From the NCBI GenBank assembly GCA_017520425.1, contig JAFXFO010000013.1, positions 1 to 39,941 of the forward strand: 39,941 bases of DNA. The letters are read 5' to 3'. The notes under the pieces were generated by a model that was given only the letters and a program-made list of their open reading frames with translations, made no database searches and was not told the DNA's origin. How positions within the stretch are numbered: position 1 is the stretch's first letter; every line of letters starts with the position of its first letter. A program made the position numbers and the translations under genes. The DNA is from Lachnospiraceae bacterium (GTDB taxonomy: Bacteria > Bacillota > Clostridia > Lachnospirales > Lachnospiraceae). This document shows, piece after piece, positions 14,688 through 22,649 of the stretch.

Positions 14688-16091
14688 ATGAAAAATATAA
14701 ATCAGCAAAAAACAGAAAGACCTTTCGGTATGCGGGATAAGCTGGGCTACATGTTTGGTGACTTTGGTAATGACTTTACCTTTGTGTTGTCATCCAGCTT
14801 TTTACTCAAATTTTATACGGATGTCATGGGGGTATCGGCGGGGATAGTTGGTATCGCGATGATGCTCTCCAGATTTGTTGACGCCTTTACGGATGTTGCG
14901 ATGGGACGTATCTGTGATAAGAGCAGAGTGACACCCAATGGTAAGTTTAAGCCCTGGATTTTAAGAATGTGCGGACCTGTAGCCATAGCCTCTTTTTTGA
15001 TTTATCAAAGCAGTTTGGCGGATATGTCCATGCCATTTAAGATTGCTTACTTATTTGTTACCTATATTTTGTGGGGTTCCATTTTTTATACCTCTATCAA
15101 TATTCCCTATGGCTCTATGGCATCGGCTATATCCGCGGAGCCGGGAGACCGGCAGTCATTGTCCACCTATCGCTCCATGGGAGCTACTTTGGCTGGCATG
15201 TTTATCGGAGCGGGTGTACCCTTGTTGGCTTATGATAAAATAGACGGCAATGCGGTATTAAACGGTAGCAGATTTACTCTGATAGCGGGAATATTCTCCA
15301 TTCTTGCAGTGGTCTGTTATTTACTTTGTTATGTCCTTACCACAGAGCGTGTGATGCCCCAAAGGTCGGATGAGGTGGCAAAAAATAACAGTGTTCGTTT
15401 GATGTTCCAAAATGCCATAAAGAATAGGGCACTAATATCCATTATTGCGGCTTCTATTGTAATGCTGCTGGCGCAGCTGACCATGCAGTCCATGGCGAAT
15501 TATGTATTTCCAAACTATTATGGCAGTCCGGAAGCGCAGATTGTCTCCACTTTTATGATGCTTTTCGGTATGGTAGGAGCGGCAGCGGTGGCAAAACCAT
15601 TGGCCGGTAAATTTGGTAAAGCGGAGATTGCAGTGGTATCCAATCTGTTGGCAGTGGTAGTCAGCATTCTGTTGTTTTTCCTGCGCCCGGAAAACGTATG
15701 GGTGTATGTGGTGATACAGGCTGCCAGCTGGTTTGGGCTGGGGGTATTCACCATGGTATCCTGGGCACTGATTACGGATGTCATAGATTATTCGGAGCTA
15801 AAAAATGGTGTCCGCGAGGACGGTTCGGTTTATGCCTTATATTCCTTTGCCAGAAAGCTGGGACAGGCTGCGGCAGCGGGAGTAACCGGATTTTTGCTGG
15901 ATTTTATCGGGTACTCTGCGACGACGGCCTTTGATGCAGATGTGGTGAAGGGAATCTATGATATTTCCACTCTGGTACCGGCACTGGGCTTTGGACTGTT
16001 AGCAGCCATCCTTTGGTTCTGGTATCCTCTGCATAAAAAAGAAGTGGATGCGAATGTAGCTGCATTGAAAGAAAAGCATGAAAAGGAGTAA
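14688..16091 (+). CDS. GPH-family sugar:cation symporter
   Basis: The start is an ATG seven bases after GCGAGG; the TTG two codons upstream is less likely. The 467-residue protein has about 12 hydrophobic spans and the glycoside-pentoside-hexuronide signatures: GYMFGDFGNDFTF near the N-terminus, the DAFTDVAMGRICDKSR loop after span 2, GKFKPWI, and the late-loop WALITDVIDYSELKNGVREDGSVYA. Relatives such as MelB and LacS-like carriers import glycosides with H+ or Na+. Its stop is followed after four bases by the start of a GH2 beta-galactosidase, so the substrate is probably a beta-galactoside. Confidence 0.92.
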   Translation: MKNINQQKTERPFGMRDKLGYMFGDFGNDFTFVLSSSFLLKFYTDVMGVSAGIVGIAMMLSRFVDAFTDVAMGRICDKSRVTPNGKFKPWILRMCGPVAIASFLIYQSSLADMSMPFKIAYLFVTYILWGSIFYTSINIPYGSMASAISAEPGDRQSLSTYRSMGATLAGMFIGAGVPLLAYDKIDGNAVLNGSRFTLIAGIFSILAVVCYLLCYVLTTERVMPQRSDEVAKNNSVRLMFQNAIKNRALISIIAASIVMLLAQLTMQSMANYVFPNYYGSPEAQIVSTFMMLFGMVGAAAVAKPLAGKFGKAEIAVVSNLLAVVVSILLFFLRPENVWVYVVIQAASWFGLGVFTMVSWALITDVIDYSELKNGVREDGSVYALYSFARKLGQAAAAGVTGFLLDFIGYSATTAFDADVVKGIYDISTLVPALGFGLLAAILWFWYPLHKKEVDANVAALKEKHEKE

Positions 16092-16095
16092 GCGG

Positions 16096-18324
16096 ATGAG
16101 AAGAATACTAAATTTTAATAATAATTGGCTCTTTAGCAAGAATGCAAATAAGGTGCCGGAAAAGATGCCGGAGGATTGGGAGAAGGTCAGACTTCCCCAT
16201 ACTTGGAATCATACGGACGGCCAGGATGGTGGCGGAGACTACTACCGAGGCACCTGTTATTATGTAAAGGAATTTGAGAAGAAGGACTTGCCGGAGGGTG
16301 CTGAGTATTTCTTAGAAATCAATGGTGCCAATTCTTCTGCGGAAGTATACCTGAATGGTGTAAAGCTCATCTATCACCACGGAGGGTATTCCACGTTCAG
16401 AGTGTGCCTGACAGATAACTTACAGGATAAGAATCTTCTGGTAATCTGTGTGGATAATAGTGAGAATACCAAAGTGTACCCGCAAATGGCAGATTTCACC
16501 TTTTATGGTGGCTTGTATCGTGATGTAAATATAATTGCGGTGGAAAAGAGTCATTTTGACTTGGAATATTATGGAGGTCCCGGCATCATGGTGACTCCCC
16601 GTTTGACCGGAGATGATGCGGAGGTGGAAATCCGTGTGTTTGTGTCCGGCTTGGAGGAAGGTCAGGAACTGCATTATACCATATTGAATCAAGAGGGAGA
16701 AGCGGTAGAGGAATGGAGCAGCAAGGACACTTCTGTGCAGATGAACATTCCTACAGTGCACCGCTGGCAGGGCAGAAGGGATCCTTATTTATATACTGCG
16801 GAAGTAAAACTGATGGAGGGCGAAAAGGAACTGGATAAGGTGACCACCCGTTTTGGTTGCAGAAGCTTTGAAATCCATCCTGAGAAGGGCTTTTTATTGA
16901 ATGGTAAGAAGTATCCCTTGCGAGGCGTGTCCAGGCATCAGGACCGATGGGGTGTGGGTAATGCCTTAAGCAAGGCGCATCACAGGGAGGATATGGAGCT
17001 GATTTGCGAGGTGGGGGCCAATACCATACGTCTTGCTCACTATCAGCATGACCAGTATTTTTATGACCTTTGTGATGAAAAGGGTATGGTGGTATGGGCG
17101 GAGATTCCCTATATTTCTAAGCATCTGCCTGAAGGCAGGGACAATACCATCAGCCAGATGAAGGAGTTGATTACTCAGAATTACAACCATCCGTCTATTG
17201 TGGTATGGGGACTTTCTAATGAAATCACCATCGCAGGCTCTGACGAGGATTTGTTGGAGAATCACAGGATATTGAATGATTTGGCTCATGAGATGGACCC
17301 TACCAGACTTACCACCATAGCCTGCGTGTCCATGTGTGATATCAATGATCCTTATATACAAATTCCGGATGTGCTGGCCTACAATCACTATTTCGGCTGG
17401 TATGGTGGAGACACATCCATGAATGGTCCCTGGTTTGATAAATTCCATGAGGTCCATCCGGACATTCCCATTGGATGTAGTGAGTACGGCTGCGAAGCCC
17501 TGAACTGGCATACTTCCGACCCGGCTCAGGGGGATTATACGGAAGAGTATCAGGCATATTACCATGAAGAGCTGATTAAGCAGTTCTTTACCAGAGACTA
17601 TTTGTGGGCCACTTATGTGTGGAATATGTTTGATTTTGGTGCAGATGCCCGTAATGAGGGGGGCGAAAACGGTCAGAACCACAAGGGACTGGTGACCTTT
17701 GACAGAAAATACAAAAAGGATTCCTTCTATGCCTATAAAGCATGGCTTTCGGACCAGCCCTTCGTGCATATTTGCGGAAAGAGGTATGTAAACCGTGTGG
17801 AGGATGTGACAAAGGTGACGGTCTACTCCAATCTGCCGGAGGTGGAGCTTTATGTGAATGGGGAAAGCTTTGAAAAGCAACGTAGCGAAGAACATTTCTT
17901 TTACTTTCATGTACCGAATAAAGGAAAGACCATTCTGCGGGCAGTGGCAGGAGAGTGTCAGGACAGCAGTGTGATTCAGAAGGTGGATGTGTTTGATGAA
18001 AGCTATCGTTTAAAGGAGAAAGGTGCTATTCTCAACTGGTTTGATATCACCGCACCGGAAGGTTATTTCTCCTTAAATGATACCATGGGGGCCATCATGA
18101 AGAACGAACAGGGCCGCAAAGTACTGGCAGGTCTGATGGCCGGAATGCAGGCTCAGATGAGCGGCGGCAAAGCTATGGGCTTTGAAATGAACGACGGTAT
18201 GATGAAAATGATGGAGGGCTTCACCATGGTACGAATGGCCAACCTGATGGGTACCGCAGGCGTAAAAATGACTAAGGAGCAATTACTGGAAATCAATAAA
18301 CAGCTGAACTTAATTCGCAAATAG
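16096..18324 (+). CDS. GH2 family beta-galactosidase
   Basis: The start chosen follows AAAGGAG and gives MRRILNFNNNW, a typical GH2 opening. The 742-residue protein has the GH2 sugar-binding domain (PHTWN at 34-38), the immunoglobulin-like domain, and a TIM barrel with RGVSRHQD (276-283), IRLAHYQHD, acid/base Glu376 in WGLSNEI and nucleophile Glu463 in CSEYGCE. No signal peptide is seen, so it cleaves imported beta-galactosides in the cytoplasm. After the usual C-terminal domain there is an unusual tail of about 75 residues from FSLNDTMGAIMKNEQG to the end, very rich in Met and Gly, of unknown role. It is co-transcribed with the upstream GPH symporter, whose coding region ends four bases before. 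Confidence 0.92.
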   Translation: MRRILNFNNNWLFSKNANKVPEKMPEDWEKVRLPHTWNHTDGQDGGGDYYRGTCYYVKEFEKKDLPEGAEYFLEINGANSSAEVYLNGVKLIYHHGGYSTFRVCLTDNLQDKNLLVICVDNSENTKVYPQMADFTFYGGLYRDVNIIAVEKSHFDLEYYGGPGIMVTPRLTGDDAEVEIRVFVSGLEEGQELHYTILNQEGEAVEEWSSKDTSVQMNIPTVHRWQGRRDPYLYTAEVKLMEGEKELDKVTTRFGCRSFEIHPEKGFLLNGKKYPLRGVSRHQDRWGVGNALSKAHHREDMELICEVGANTIRLAHYQHDQYFYDLCDEKGMVVWAEIPYISKHLPEGRDNTISQMKELITQNYNHPSIVVWGLSNEITIAGSDEDLLENHRILNDLAHEMDPTRLTTIACVSMCDINDPYIQIPDVLAYNHYFGWYGGDTSMNGPWFDKFHEVHPDIPIGCSEYGCEALNWHTSDPAQGDYTEEYQAYYHEELIKQFFTRDYLWATYVWNMFDFGADARNEGGENGQNHKGLVTFDRKYKKDSFYAYKAWLSDQPFVHICGKRYVNRVEDVTKVTVYSNLPEVELYVNGESFEKQRSEEHFFYFHVPNKGKTILRAVAGECQDSSVIQKVDVFDESYRLKEKGAILNWFDITAPEGYFSLNDTMGAIMKNEQGRKVLAGLMAGMQAQMSGGKAMGFEMNDGMMKMMEGFTMVRMANLMGTAGVKMTKEQLLEINKQLNLIRK

Positions 18325-18337
18325 CCAATATTATAAA

Positions 18338-18529
18338 GTGGGCACCGTCCCACCATATATACCCTAATGCAGGACTGTAGGAAAACGTCGGCCCTTAGCG
18401 ATGGTATCAAGACGAAACAAGGTTTCGTCTGCGCTTAGTGCCGTTACGTAATTCACCAGACCAACTGCAAGTTGGTCTTGAGCGACTGAGCGGGTCCAAA
18501 TAGGGTATATATGGTGGGACGGTGCCCAC
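18338..18529. repeat. Long perfect inverted repeat element A (29-bp arms)
   Basis: The arms at 18338-18366 and 18501-18529 are perfect reverse complements over 29 bp. The 134-bp centre has two further perfect hairpins (AGACGAAAC 18410-18418 / GTTTCGTCT 18422-18430; AGACCAACT 18458-18466 / AGTTGGTCT 18470-18478) and an interrupted stem CGGCCCTTAGCG / CGCTTAGTGCCG enclosing the first. The whole folds into a branched, cloverleaf-like structure. It fills the gap between convergent genes; a T-run after the right arm (TATTTTTTG) would allow termination of the plus transcript. No target duplication or coding capacity is seen. Confidence 0.85.
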
Positions 18530-18543
18530 GTATTTTTTGTAGT

Positions 18544-19995
18544 TTACGGTGTATATCCGATTCCCAGGATGGTAAAGTTCTTGTTTTCGTGTCCCTCACA
18601 GGGTTTGATTTCCAGTACGTGAGGGGCGGAAGTGTCTTCGTCCAAAAGCAGGACAGTTTCGATATTGTTCCAGCCACCCTTCAGATATCCGTTCAGAATA
18701 CCGGCAAATTGACCGTCTACATACACGGATACTTTGCCGAAGGTGGGTGAATTGCTGAATTTGTAAGACAGCATGATATTTTTGCAGGTCAGCTCTACTT
18801 TGAAGCTATCCGTACCATTCGTGGCAGTACGCATCCAATTGTCCGGGAAAACAGCCTTCGCTGTACGGGCATAGGTCTGCAATGCATTGTCTTTAGCGGT
18901 GAAGCTACCGGGAGTGATTATGGTTCCGGCATTGTCGGAGGCAGTCACCAGACGGATACCGGTGAAGTCACTTCCCTTAAAGTCGGTTTCAGGAATAGGA
19001 GCAATAGTGCCGGGAGCTTTCGCACCGACCCTGTTACATAGTTCCATGAGACAGTCTGCCATGATGGCATGACCGTAATCCGTAGGATGATAAATATCTG
19101 CGAAAAATTCTTTGTCGGTTAGGTGCTTGCTTGTATAAGCAGTGGCGATGGCGTCCCGGATGCTGACCATGGGAAGACCGTAGTGGTTACCGATAGGGAT
19201 ATATTGCTCCTGCATGTTCCACTTGCTTTCAAATACAGAGAATAACAAGATGACCGCAGGTGCATTTTCCTTTTCCAGGATAGTACGTACCAGACTTTCA
19301 TAGGCACGGGCGTTGGTGGGCTCCTGATAATCGTTTACTGCAAATTCGATGATGACCAAGTCGGGATTGCCTTCCATGACTGCGTCCGCATCTCTTTCGT
19401 AACGCATCAGGCCCAATGTGGAAGGCGTGCCACCCAGACCGCTGTTGTAATATTTCATGTCAGAGTCCGGATAAGCTTCCAACAGGCGGTTGACGAATTG
19501 GTCCGTGTAGGAATAGGTGAAATTCTTGGCACCGGCTCCTTCCGTGATGGAACCGCCAATGGTGAAAACGGTGATTTCTTCTCCGAGGCTAATTTTATCC
19601 AGTACCTGTTCCAAGCGACCGTTAGTACCCTCCGATAGGATGGAGGTATCCAGCATGTATTGATACCAGTCAGTGGGATCTTCAGGAGCCGGCGTGTCTG
19701 CTGGAACTACGGTGGCAGCAGGAACCTCTGTAGCCGAGGGAGTTTCGGTGGGTTGTGCGGTAGGAGGGGCTGTAATATCCGGCACATGGGCAGGTGCATC
19801 CGTTGCTACTGCTACCGGTTCCGAAGTGGGAGTAGCAGTGGGGGGATTGGTGGGAACCGGCGTGTCTGCTACAGCTGTTGAAGTAGGTGCAGCTGTGGCC
19901 TGTGGGACAACCGCACTTTTGTAGACACATCCGCTAAACAGCAGCGGTATAATTATACTAATCAGAAGTAGTAAGCAGTTTTTTCTGTTTTTCAT
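18544..19995 (-). CDS. Secreted SGNH/GDSL-type esterase lipoprotein
   Basis: The 483-residue protein has a lipoprotein signal with lipobox FSGC at Cys23 and a Pro/Thr/Ala-rich linker (about 30-107) typical of surface-exposed Clostridial proteins. The catalytic domain shows SGNH blocks: GGSIT with Ser149, a Gly in YNSGLGGT, Asn in EFAVNDYQ, and the Asp-x-x-His end in DIYHPTDYGH. GGSIT in place of GDS is seen in polysaccharide esterases of this superfamily. The C-terminal 120 residues look like a beta-sandwich, possibly carbohydrate binding. It likely removes acyl groups from plant polysaccharides at the cell surface. GGAGG lies before the ATG. Confidence 0.87.
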   Translation of the reverse strand: MKNRKNCLLLLISIIIPLLFSGCVYKSAVVPQATAAPTSTAVADTPVPTNPPTATPTSEPVAVATDAPAHVPDITAPPTAQPTETPSATEVPAATVVPADTPAPEDPTDWYQYMLDTSILSEGTNGRLEQVLDKISLGEEITVFTIGGSITEGAGAKNFTYSYTDQFVNRLLEAYPDSDMKYYNSGLGGTPSTLGLMRYERDADAVMEGNPDLVIIEFAVNDYQEPTNARAYESLVRTILEKENAPAVILLFSVFESKWNMQEQYIPIGNHYGLPMVSIRDAIATAYTSKHLTDKEFFADIYHPTDYGHAIMADCLMELCNRVGAKAPGTIAPIPETDFKGSDFTGIRLVTASDNAGTIITPGSFTAKDNALQTYARTAKAVFPDNWMRTATNGTDSFKVELTCKNIMLSYKFSNSPTFGKVSVYVDGQFAGILNGYLKGGWNNIETVLLLDEDTSAPHVLEIKPCEGHENKNFTILGIGYTP

Positions 19996-20026
19996 GAAAA
20001 GCCTCCAAATACTATTTGTCCCGATA

Positions 20027-20055
20027 AGTATACCTTATACCACATTAAGTTGCAA
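20027..20055 (-). promoter_or_regulatory. Promoter of the SGNH gene
   Basis: Minus strand: TTGCAA (20050-20055), 17-bp spacer, TATACT (20027-20032). The -35 abuts the tandem repeat at 20060. Confidence 0.7.
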
Positions 20056-20059
20056 TTCC

Positions 20060-20092
20060 TTACCTCTTAGTAAGTTGAATTTACCTCTTGGT
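20060..20092. promoter_or_regulatory. Tandem LytTR-type operator
   Basis: TTACCTCTTAGT (20060-20071) and TTACCTCTTGGT (20081-20092) are direct repeats with 21-bp phase, two helical turns, the usual arrangement for LytTR dimers. They lie between the -35 elements of the divergent SGNH and LytTR promoters. Confidence 0.6.
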
Positions 20093-20101
20093 GCAAACCT
20101 A

Positions 20102-20129
20102 TTTACAAAAAATACGGGCATGTTATACT
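20102..20129 (+). promoter_or_regulatory. Promoter of the LytTR/LiaF-like operon
   Basis: TTTACA (20102-20107), 16-bp spacer, TATACT (20124-20129). Confidence 0.65.
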
Positions 20130-20172
20130 AACATCATAAACAACGCGCGTTACTTATGAAGGAGGAGATAGG

Positions 20173-20634
20173 GTGAAGGTAAGAGTCGAAATCGACGAAA
20201 GCCTGGAGGAAGAAATCGTCATCATTCATTGTAAGGAACTGAATGAGAGAATCATAGAAATACAAAAGACTTTGTCGGAGCTGGGAAGTCCCGACAGGAC
20301 CATCCTGCTGCACCGCAAGGATAAGGAGTATTACCTGCCCTTGGAACAGATTTTGTTCTTTGAAACAGAGGATAAGGAAATACGGGTACATACTAAAAAG
20401 GAAATCTATGATACGGACTATAAATTATATGAGCTGGAAGAATTGTTGCCGGGATACTTCATGCGAATATCCAAATCCACCATTGTGAATTTGAAGCATG
20501 TGTATTCCATCACAAGGAATCTGACAGCCTCCAGTCTGGTGGAATTTGCAAATTGTCATAAACAGGTATATGTTTCGAGAAATTATTATAAAGCGCTGGT
20601 GGAACGACTGGCAGAGAAGAGGAGAAAATTATGA
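20173..20634 (+). CDS. LytTR-family DNA-binding regulator
   Basis: The 153-residue protein begins with GTG five bases after GGAGGAG. The N-terminal 45 residues are a short beta/alpha extension (VRVEIDESLEEEIVIIHC) seen in stand-alone LytTR proteins of Firmicutes rather than a receiver domain. Residues about 50-150 are the LytTR fold: YLPLEQILFFETEDKEIRVHT, the DTDYKLYELEELLPGYFMRISKSTIVNL block and VYVSRNYYKALVERL. It binds DNA through beta strands. It overlaps the next gene by four bases (ATGA). The 21-bp-phased repeats before its promoter suggest self-regulation. Confidence 0.92.
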   Translation: MKVRVEIDESLEEEIVIIHCKELNERIIEIQKTLSELGSPDRTILLHRKDKEYYLPLEQILFFETEDKEIRVHTKKEIYDTDYKLYELEELLPGYFMRISKSTIVNLKHVYSITRNLTASSLVEFANCHKQVYVSRNYYKALVERLAEKRRKL

Positions 20635-21359
20635 GGAAAAATGTAGTAAACGGAATCGGTTTTTTAGTGGCGGCAGCTTTTGTGATAGTAGGCAGTACGG
20701 GAATCTTGGGAGAAATCAGTGTATTTAAGCTTTTATTAAGTTTTGTGCTGGTATTGATTTTGATAAAATCAGTATTGAAATTGAGATGGACTCCCGTGCT
20801 GTTTTCAGCAGCTTTTTTAGCTATTTTGTATGATTCTCTTTTGGGAATCGAGAACCTGACTCCTTGGCCTGTTTTAGGGGCGGCTTTCCTGGGAAGCATC
20901 GGATTGAATATGATTTTTGGCAAAAAGCATGACGGATTTCATATGAATTTCGGAGATAGGGATTATGGAGTGAAAACGGAAGGGAATGCTGTTTCAAATG
21001 TAAAGGAAACAGAAAACAATTTTCATTGCGATGTAACCTTTTCAACCATTACCAAGTATATCAAGAGTCAGAGTCTGCAGAATGCTTACATTAATAATTC
21101 CTTCGGACAGGTAAGCATATATTTTGATGAAGCTGTTTTAGATAACAAAACTGCCAATGTACGGGTTATTAATTCCTTCGGTAATGTGAAGCTTTATATC
21201 CCTTCCGATTGGGAAGTGGTTGTTAAGCAGAGCGAGTCCTTTGGTCAGATAAAAACTTTCAAAAGTGAAGGTATCATGAATTGTGTGATTGAGGGCGGAA
21301 ATAAGCTTTTTGTAAACGCAGTGACTTCATTCGGAGATATTGAAATTCATTATATCTAG
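20631..21359 (+). CDS. LiaF-like membrane protein
   Basis: The 242-residue protein has about four hydrophobic spans in residues 8-100 (GIGFLVAAAFVIVGSTGIL, VFKLLLSFVLVLILI, LFSAAFLAILYDSLLG, WPVLGAAFLGSIGLNMIF) with the layout of the LiaI/LiaF-like transmembrane region. The C-terminal part is a repeated beta structure of the LiaF C-terminal type (ITKYIKSQSLQNAYINNSFGQVSIYFDEA, VRVINSFGNVKLYIPSDWEV, SFGDIEIHY); the NSFG/SFGQ motif recurs four times. In Firmicutes such proteins often pair with a LytTR regulator, as here, and affect cell-envelope stress responses; whether it inhibits the regulator is inference. Confidence 0.85.
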   Translation: MRKNVVNGIGFLVAAAFVIVGSTGILGEISVFKLLLSFVLVLILIKSVLKLRWTPVLFSAAFLAILYDSLLGIENLTPWPVLGAAFLGSIGLNMIFGKKHDGFHMNFGDRDYGVKTEGNAVSNVKETENNFHCDVTFSTITKYIKSQSLQNAYINNSFGQVSIYFDEAVLDNKTANVRVINSFGNVKLYIPSDWEVVVKQSESFGQIKTFKSEGIMNCVIEGGNKLFVNAVTSFGDIEIHYI

Positions 21360-21361
21360 GA

Positions 21362-21390
21362 TTGTCGGATTTTGCTTTCTGTTGTATGAT
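21362..21390 (+). promoter_or_regulatory. Promoter of the acyltransferase operon
   Basis: TTGTCG (21362-21367), 17-bp spacer, TATGAT (21385-21390). Confidence 0.5.
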
Positions 21391-21431
21391 AGAAGGGGGC
21401 GGACTACAACGACAGAATAGAGAGATACAAG

Positions 21432-22649
21432 ATGAAAAAAAAGGGTAAAGCAACTAAGTGGATGAAATTCAGACATAAAGTGGTGAGAAATATTGCCTAT
21501 TGGATTATTGCGCCTTATTCCCGGTGGAAGTACGGAATTAAGGTGCAAAAATTCCGTGAGCAGGAGGACAGACCCTATCTGGTTCTGATGAATCATCAAA
21601 CGGCTTTTGACCAGTTTTTTGTGGGGATGGCTTTTCGCGGTCCCATATATTATCTTGCATCCGAGGATCTCTTTTCCAATGGTTTTGTATCCAAGCTTAT
21701 ACAATATTTAGTGGCTCCCATTCCGATTAAGAAGCAAACCACGGACCTTAAGGCTATTATAAACTGTATTAAGGTGGCTAAGGAAGGGGGCACCATCGCA
21801 ATCGCTCCGGAAGGCAATCGTACCTATAGCGGAAGAACCGAGTATATGAGTGATTCTATCGCAAATCTGGCAAGAAAGATGGGTATGCCCATTGCCCTTT
21901 ATCGAATCGAGGGCGGATACGGTGTTCACCCGCGGTGGAGTGATGTGGTCAGGAAAGGGAAAATGCGTGGATATGTTTTCCGTGTGATTCAGCCGGAAGA
22001 ATACAAAAGCTTATCCAATGAGGAATTGTTTGCACTTATAAAAGAAGGCTTGTATGTGGATGAAGCGGTGTGTGATGGGGAATATCGCCATACGAAGCTG
22101 GCAGAATATCTGGAAAGAGCCATATATGTATGCCCTTATTGCGGACTTTCAGAATTTGAAAGCCATAGGGATAGGATGCGATGTAAAAAATGTAATCGGG
22201 AAGTACGATATTTGCCGACGAAGGAATTGGAAGGAATCGGCTTTGATTCGCCATACCGCTTTGTGGCAGAGTGGTATGATGCACAGGCGGACTTTGTGAA
22301 TGAGCTGAATGTGCTGGAATATACGGACAAGCCATTGTATTCAGAACGCGTGGATTTGTATGAGGTAATTCCTTACAAAAAGAAGAATCTGCTTTCTGAA
22401 AATATTAACATAGCATTGTACGGAGACCGGATGGAGTGGACTTTTAGCGATGAAAAAAAGGTTTGTCCCTTTGATGAAACAGCAGCCATTGCAGTGCTTG
22501 GCAGAAACAAGCTGAATGTATATTTGGGAGATAAAATCTATCAAATAAAAAGCGGGAAGCGATTTAATGCCTTGAAATATGTACATATCTATCACAGATA
22601 CAAGAATATTGTAAAAGGAGATCAGGATGGAAAATTTTTGGGATTATAG
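21432..22649 (+). CDS. PlsC-type acyltransferase with zinc ribbon
   Basis: Residues 48-215 carry the glycerolipid acyltransferase motifs: the catalytic N54-H55-x4-D60 (LMNHQTAFD) and APEGNRTYSG, which binds the phosphate-bearing acceptor. The basic N-terminus and a short hydrophobic stretch (IAYWIIAPY) fit membrane association. Unusually for a 1-acylglycerol-3-phosphate acyltransferase, the C-terminal half has a zinc ribbon (CPYC and CKKC) followed by about 130 residues of beta-rich sequence of unknown fold (LYSERVDLYEVIPYKKKNLL onwards). Thus it is longer (405 residues) than stand-alone PlsC. The ribosome binding site is weak. It overlaps the next gene by 23 bases. Confidence 0.82.
   Translation: MKKKGKATKWMKFRHKVVRNIAYWIIAPYSRWKYGIKVQKFREQEDRPYLVLMNHQTAFDQFFVGMAFRGPIYYLASEDLFSNGFVSKLIQYLVAPIPIKKQTTDLKAIINCIKVAKEGGTIAIAPEGNRTYSGRTEYMSDSIANLARKMGMPIALYRIEGGYGVHPRWSDVVRKGKMRGYVFRVIQPEEYKSLSNEELFALIKEGLYVDEAVCDGEYRHTKLAEYLERAIYVCPYCGLSEFESHRDRMRCKKCNREVRYLPTKELEGIGFDSPYRFVAEWYDAQADFVNELNVLEYTDKPLYSERVDLYEVIPYKKKNLLSENINIALYGDRMEWTFSDEKKVCPFDETAAIAVLGRNKLNVYLGDKIYQIKSGKRFNALKYVHIYHRYKNIVKGDQDGKFLGL

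Noticed and set aside
16966-17910. 314-residue minus-strand open frame
   Set aside because: It lies wholly inside the GH2 gene, has no ribosome binding site, and its composition reflects the complement of a well-conserved enzyme.
18338-18529. Element A as a MITE or retron
   Set aside because: No target-site duplication flanks the arms and no reverse transcriptase or transposase is nearby, so I do not call it a mobile element.
19660-19930. Gly/Ser/Val-rich frames opposite the SGNH gene
   Set aside because: Antisense to the Pro/Thr linker; composition is explained by that repeat.
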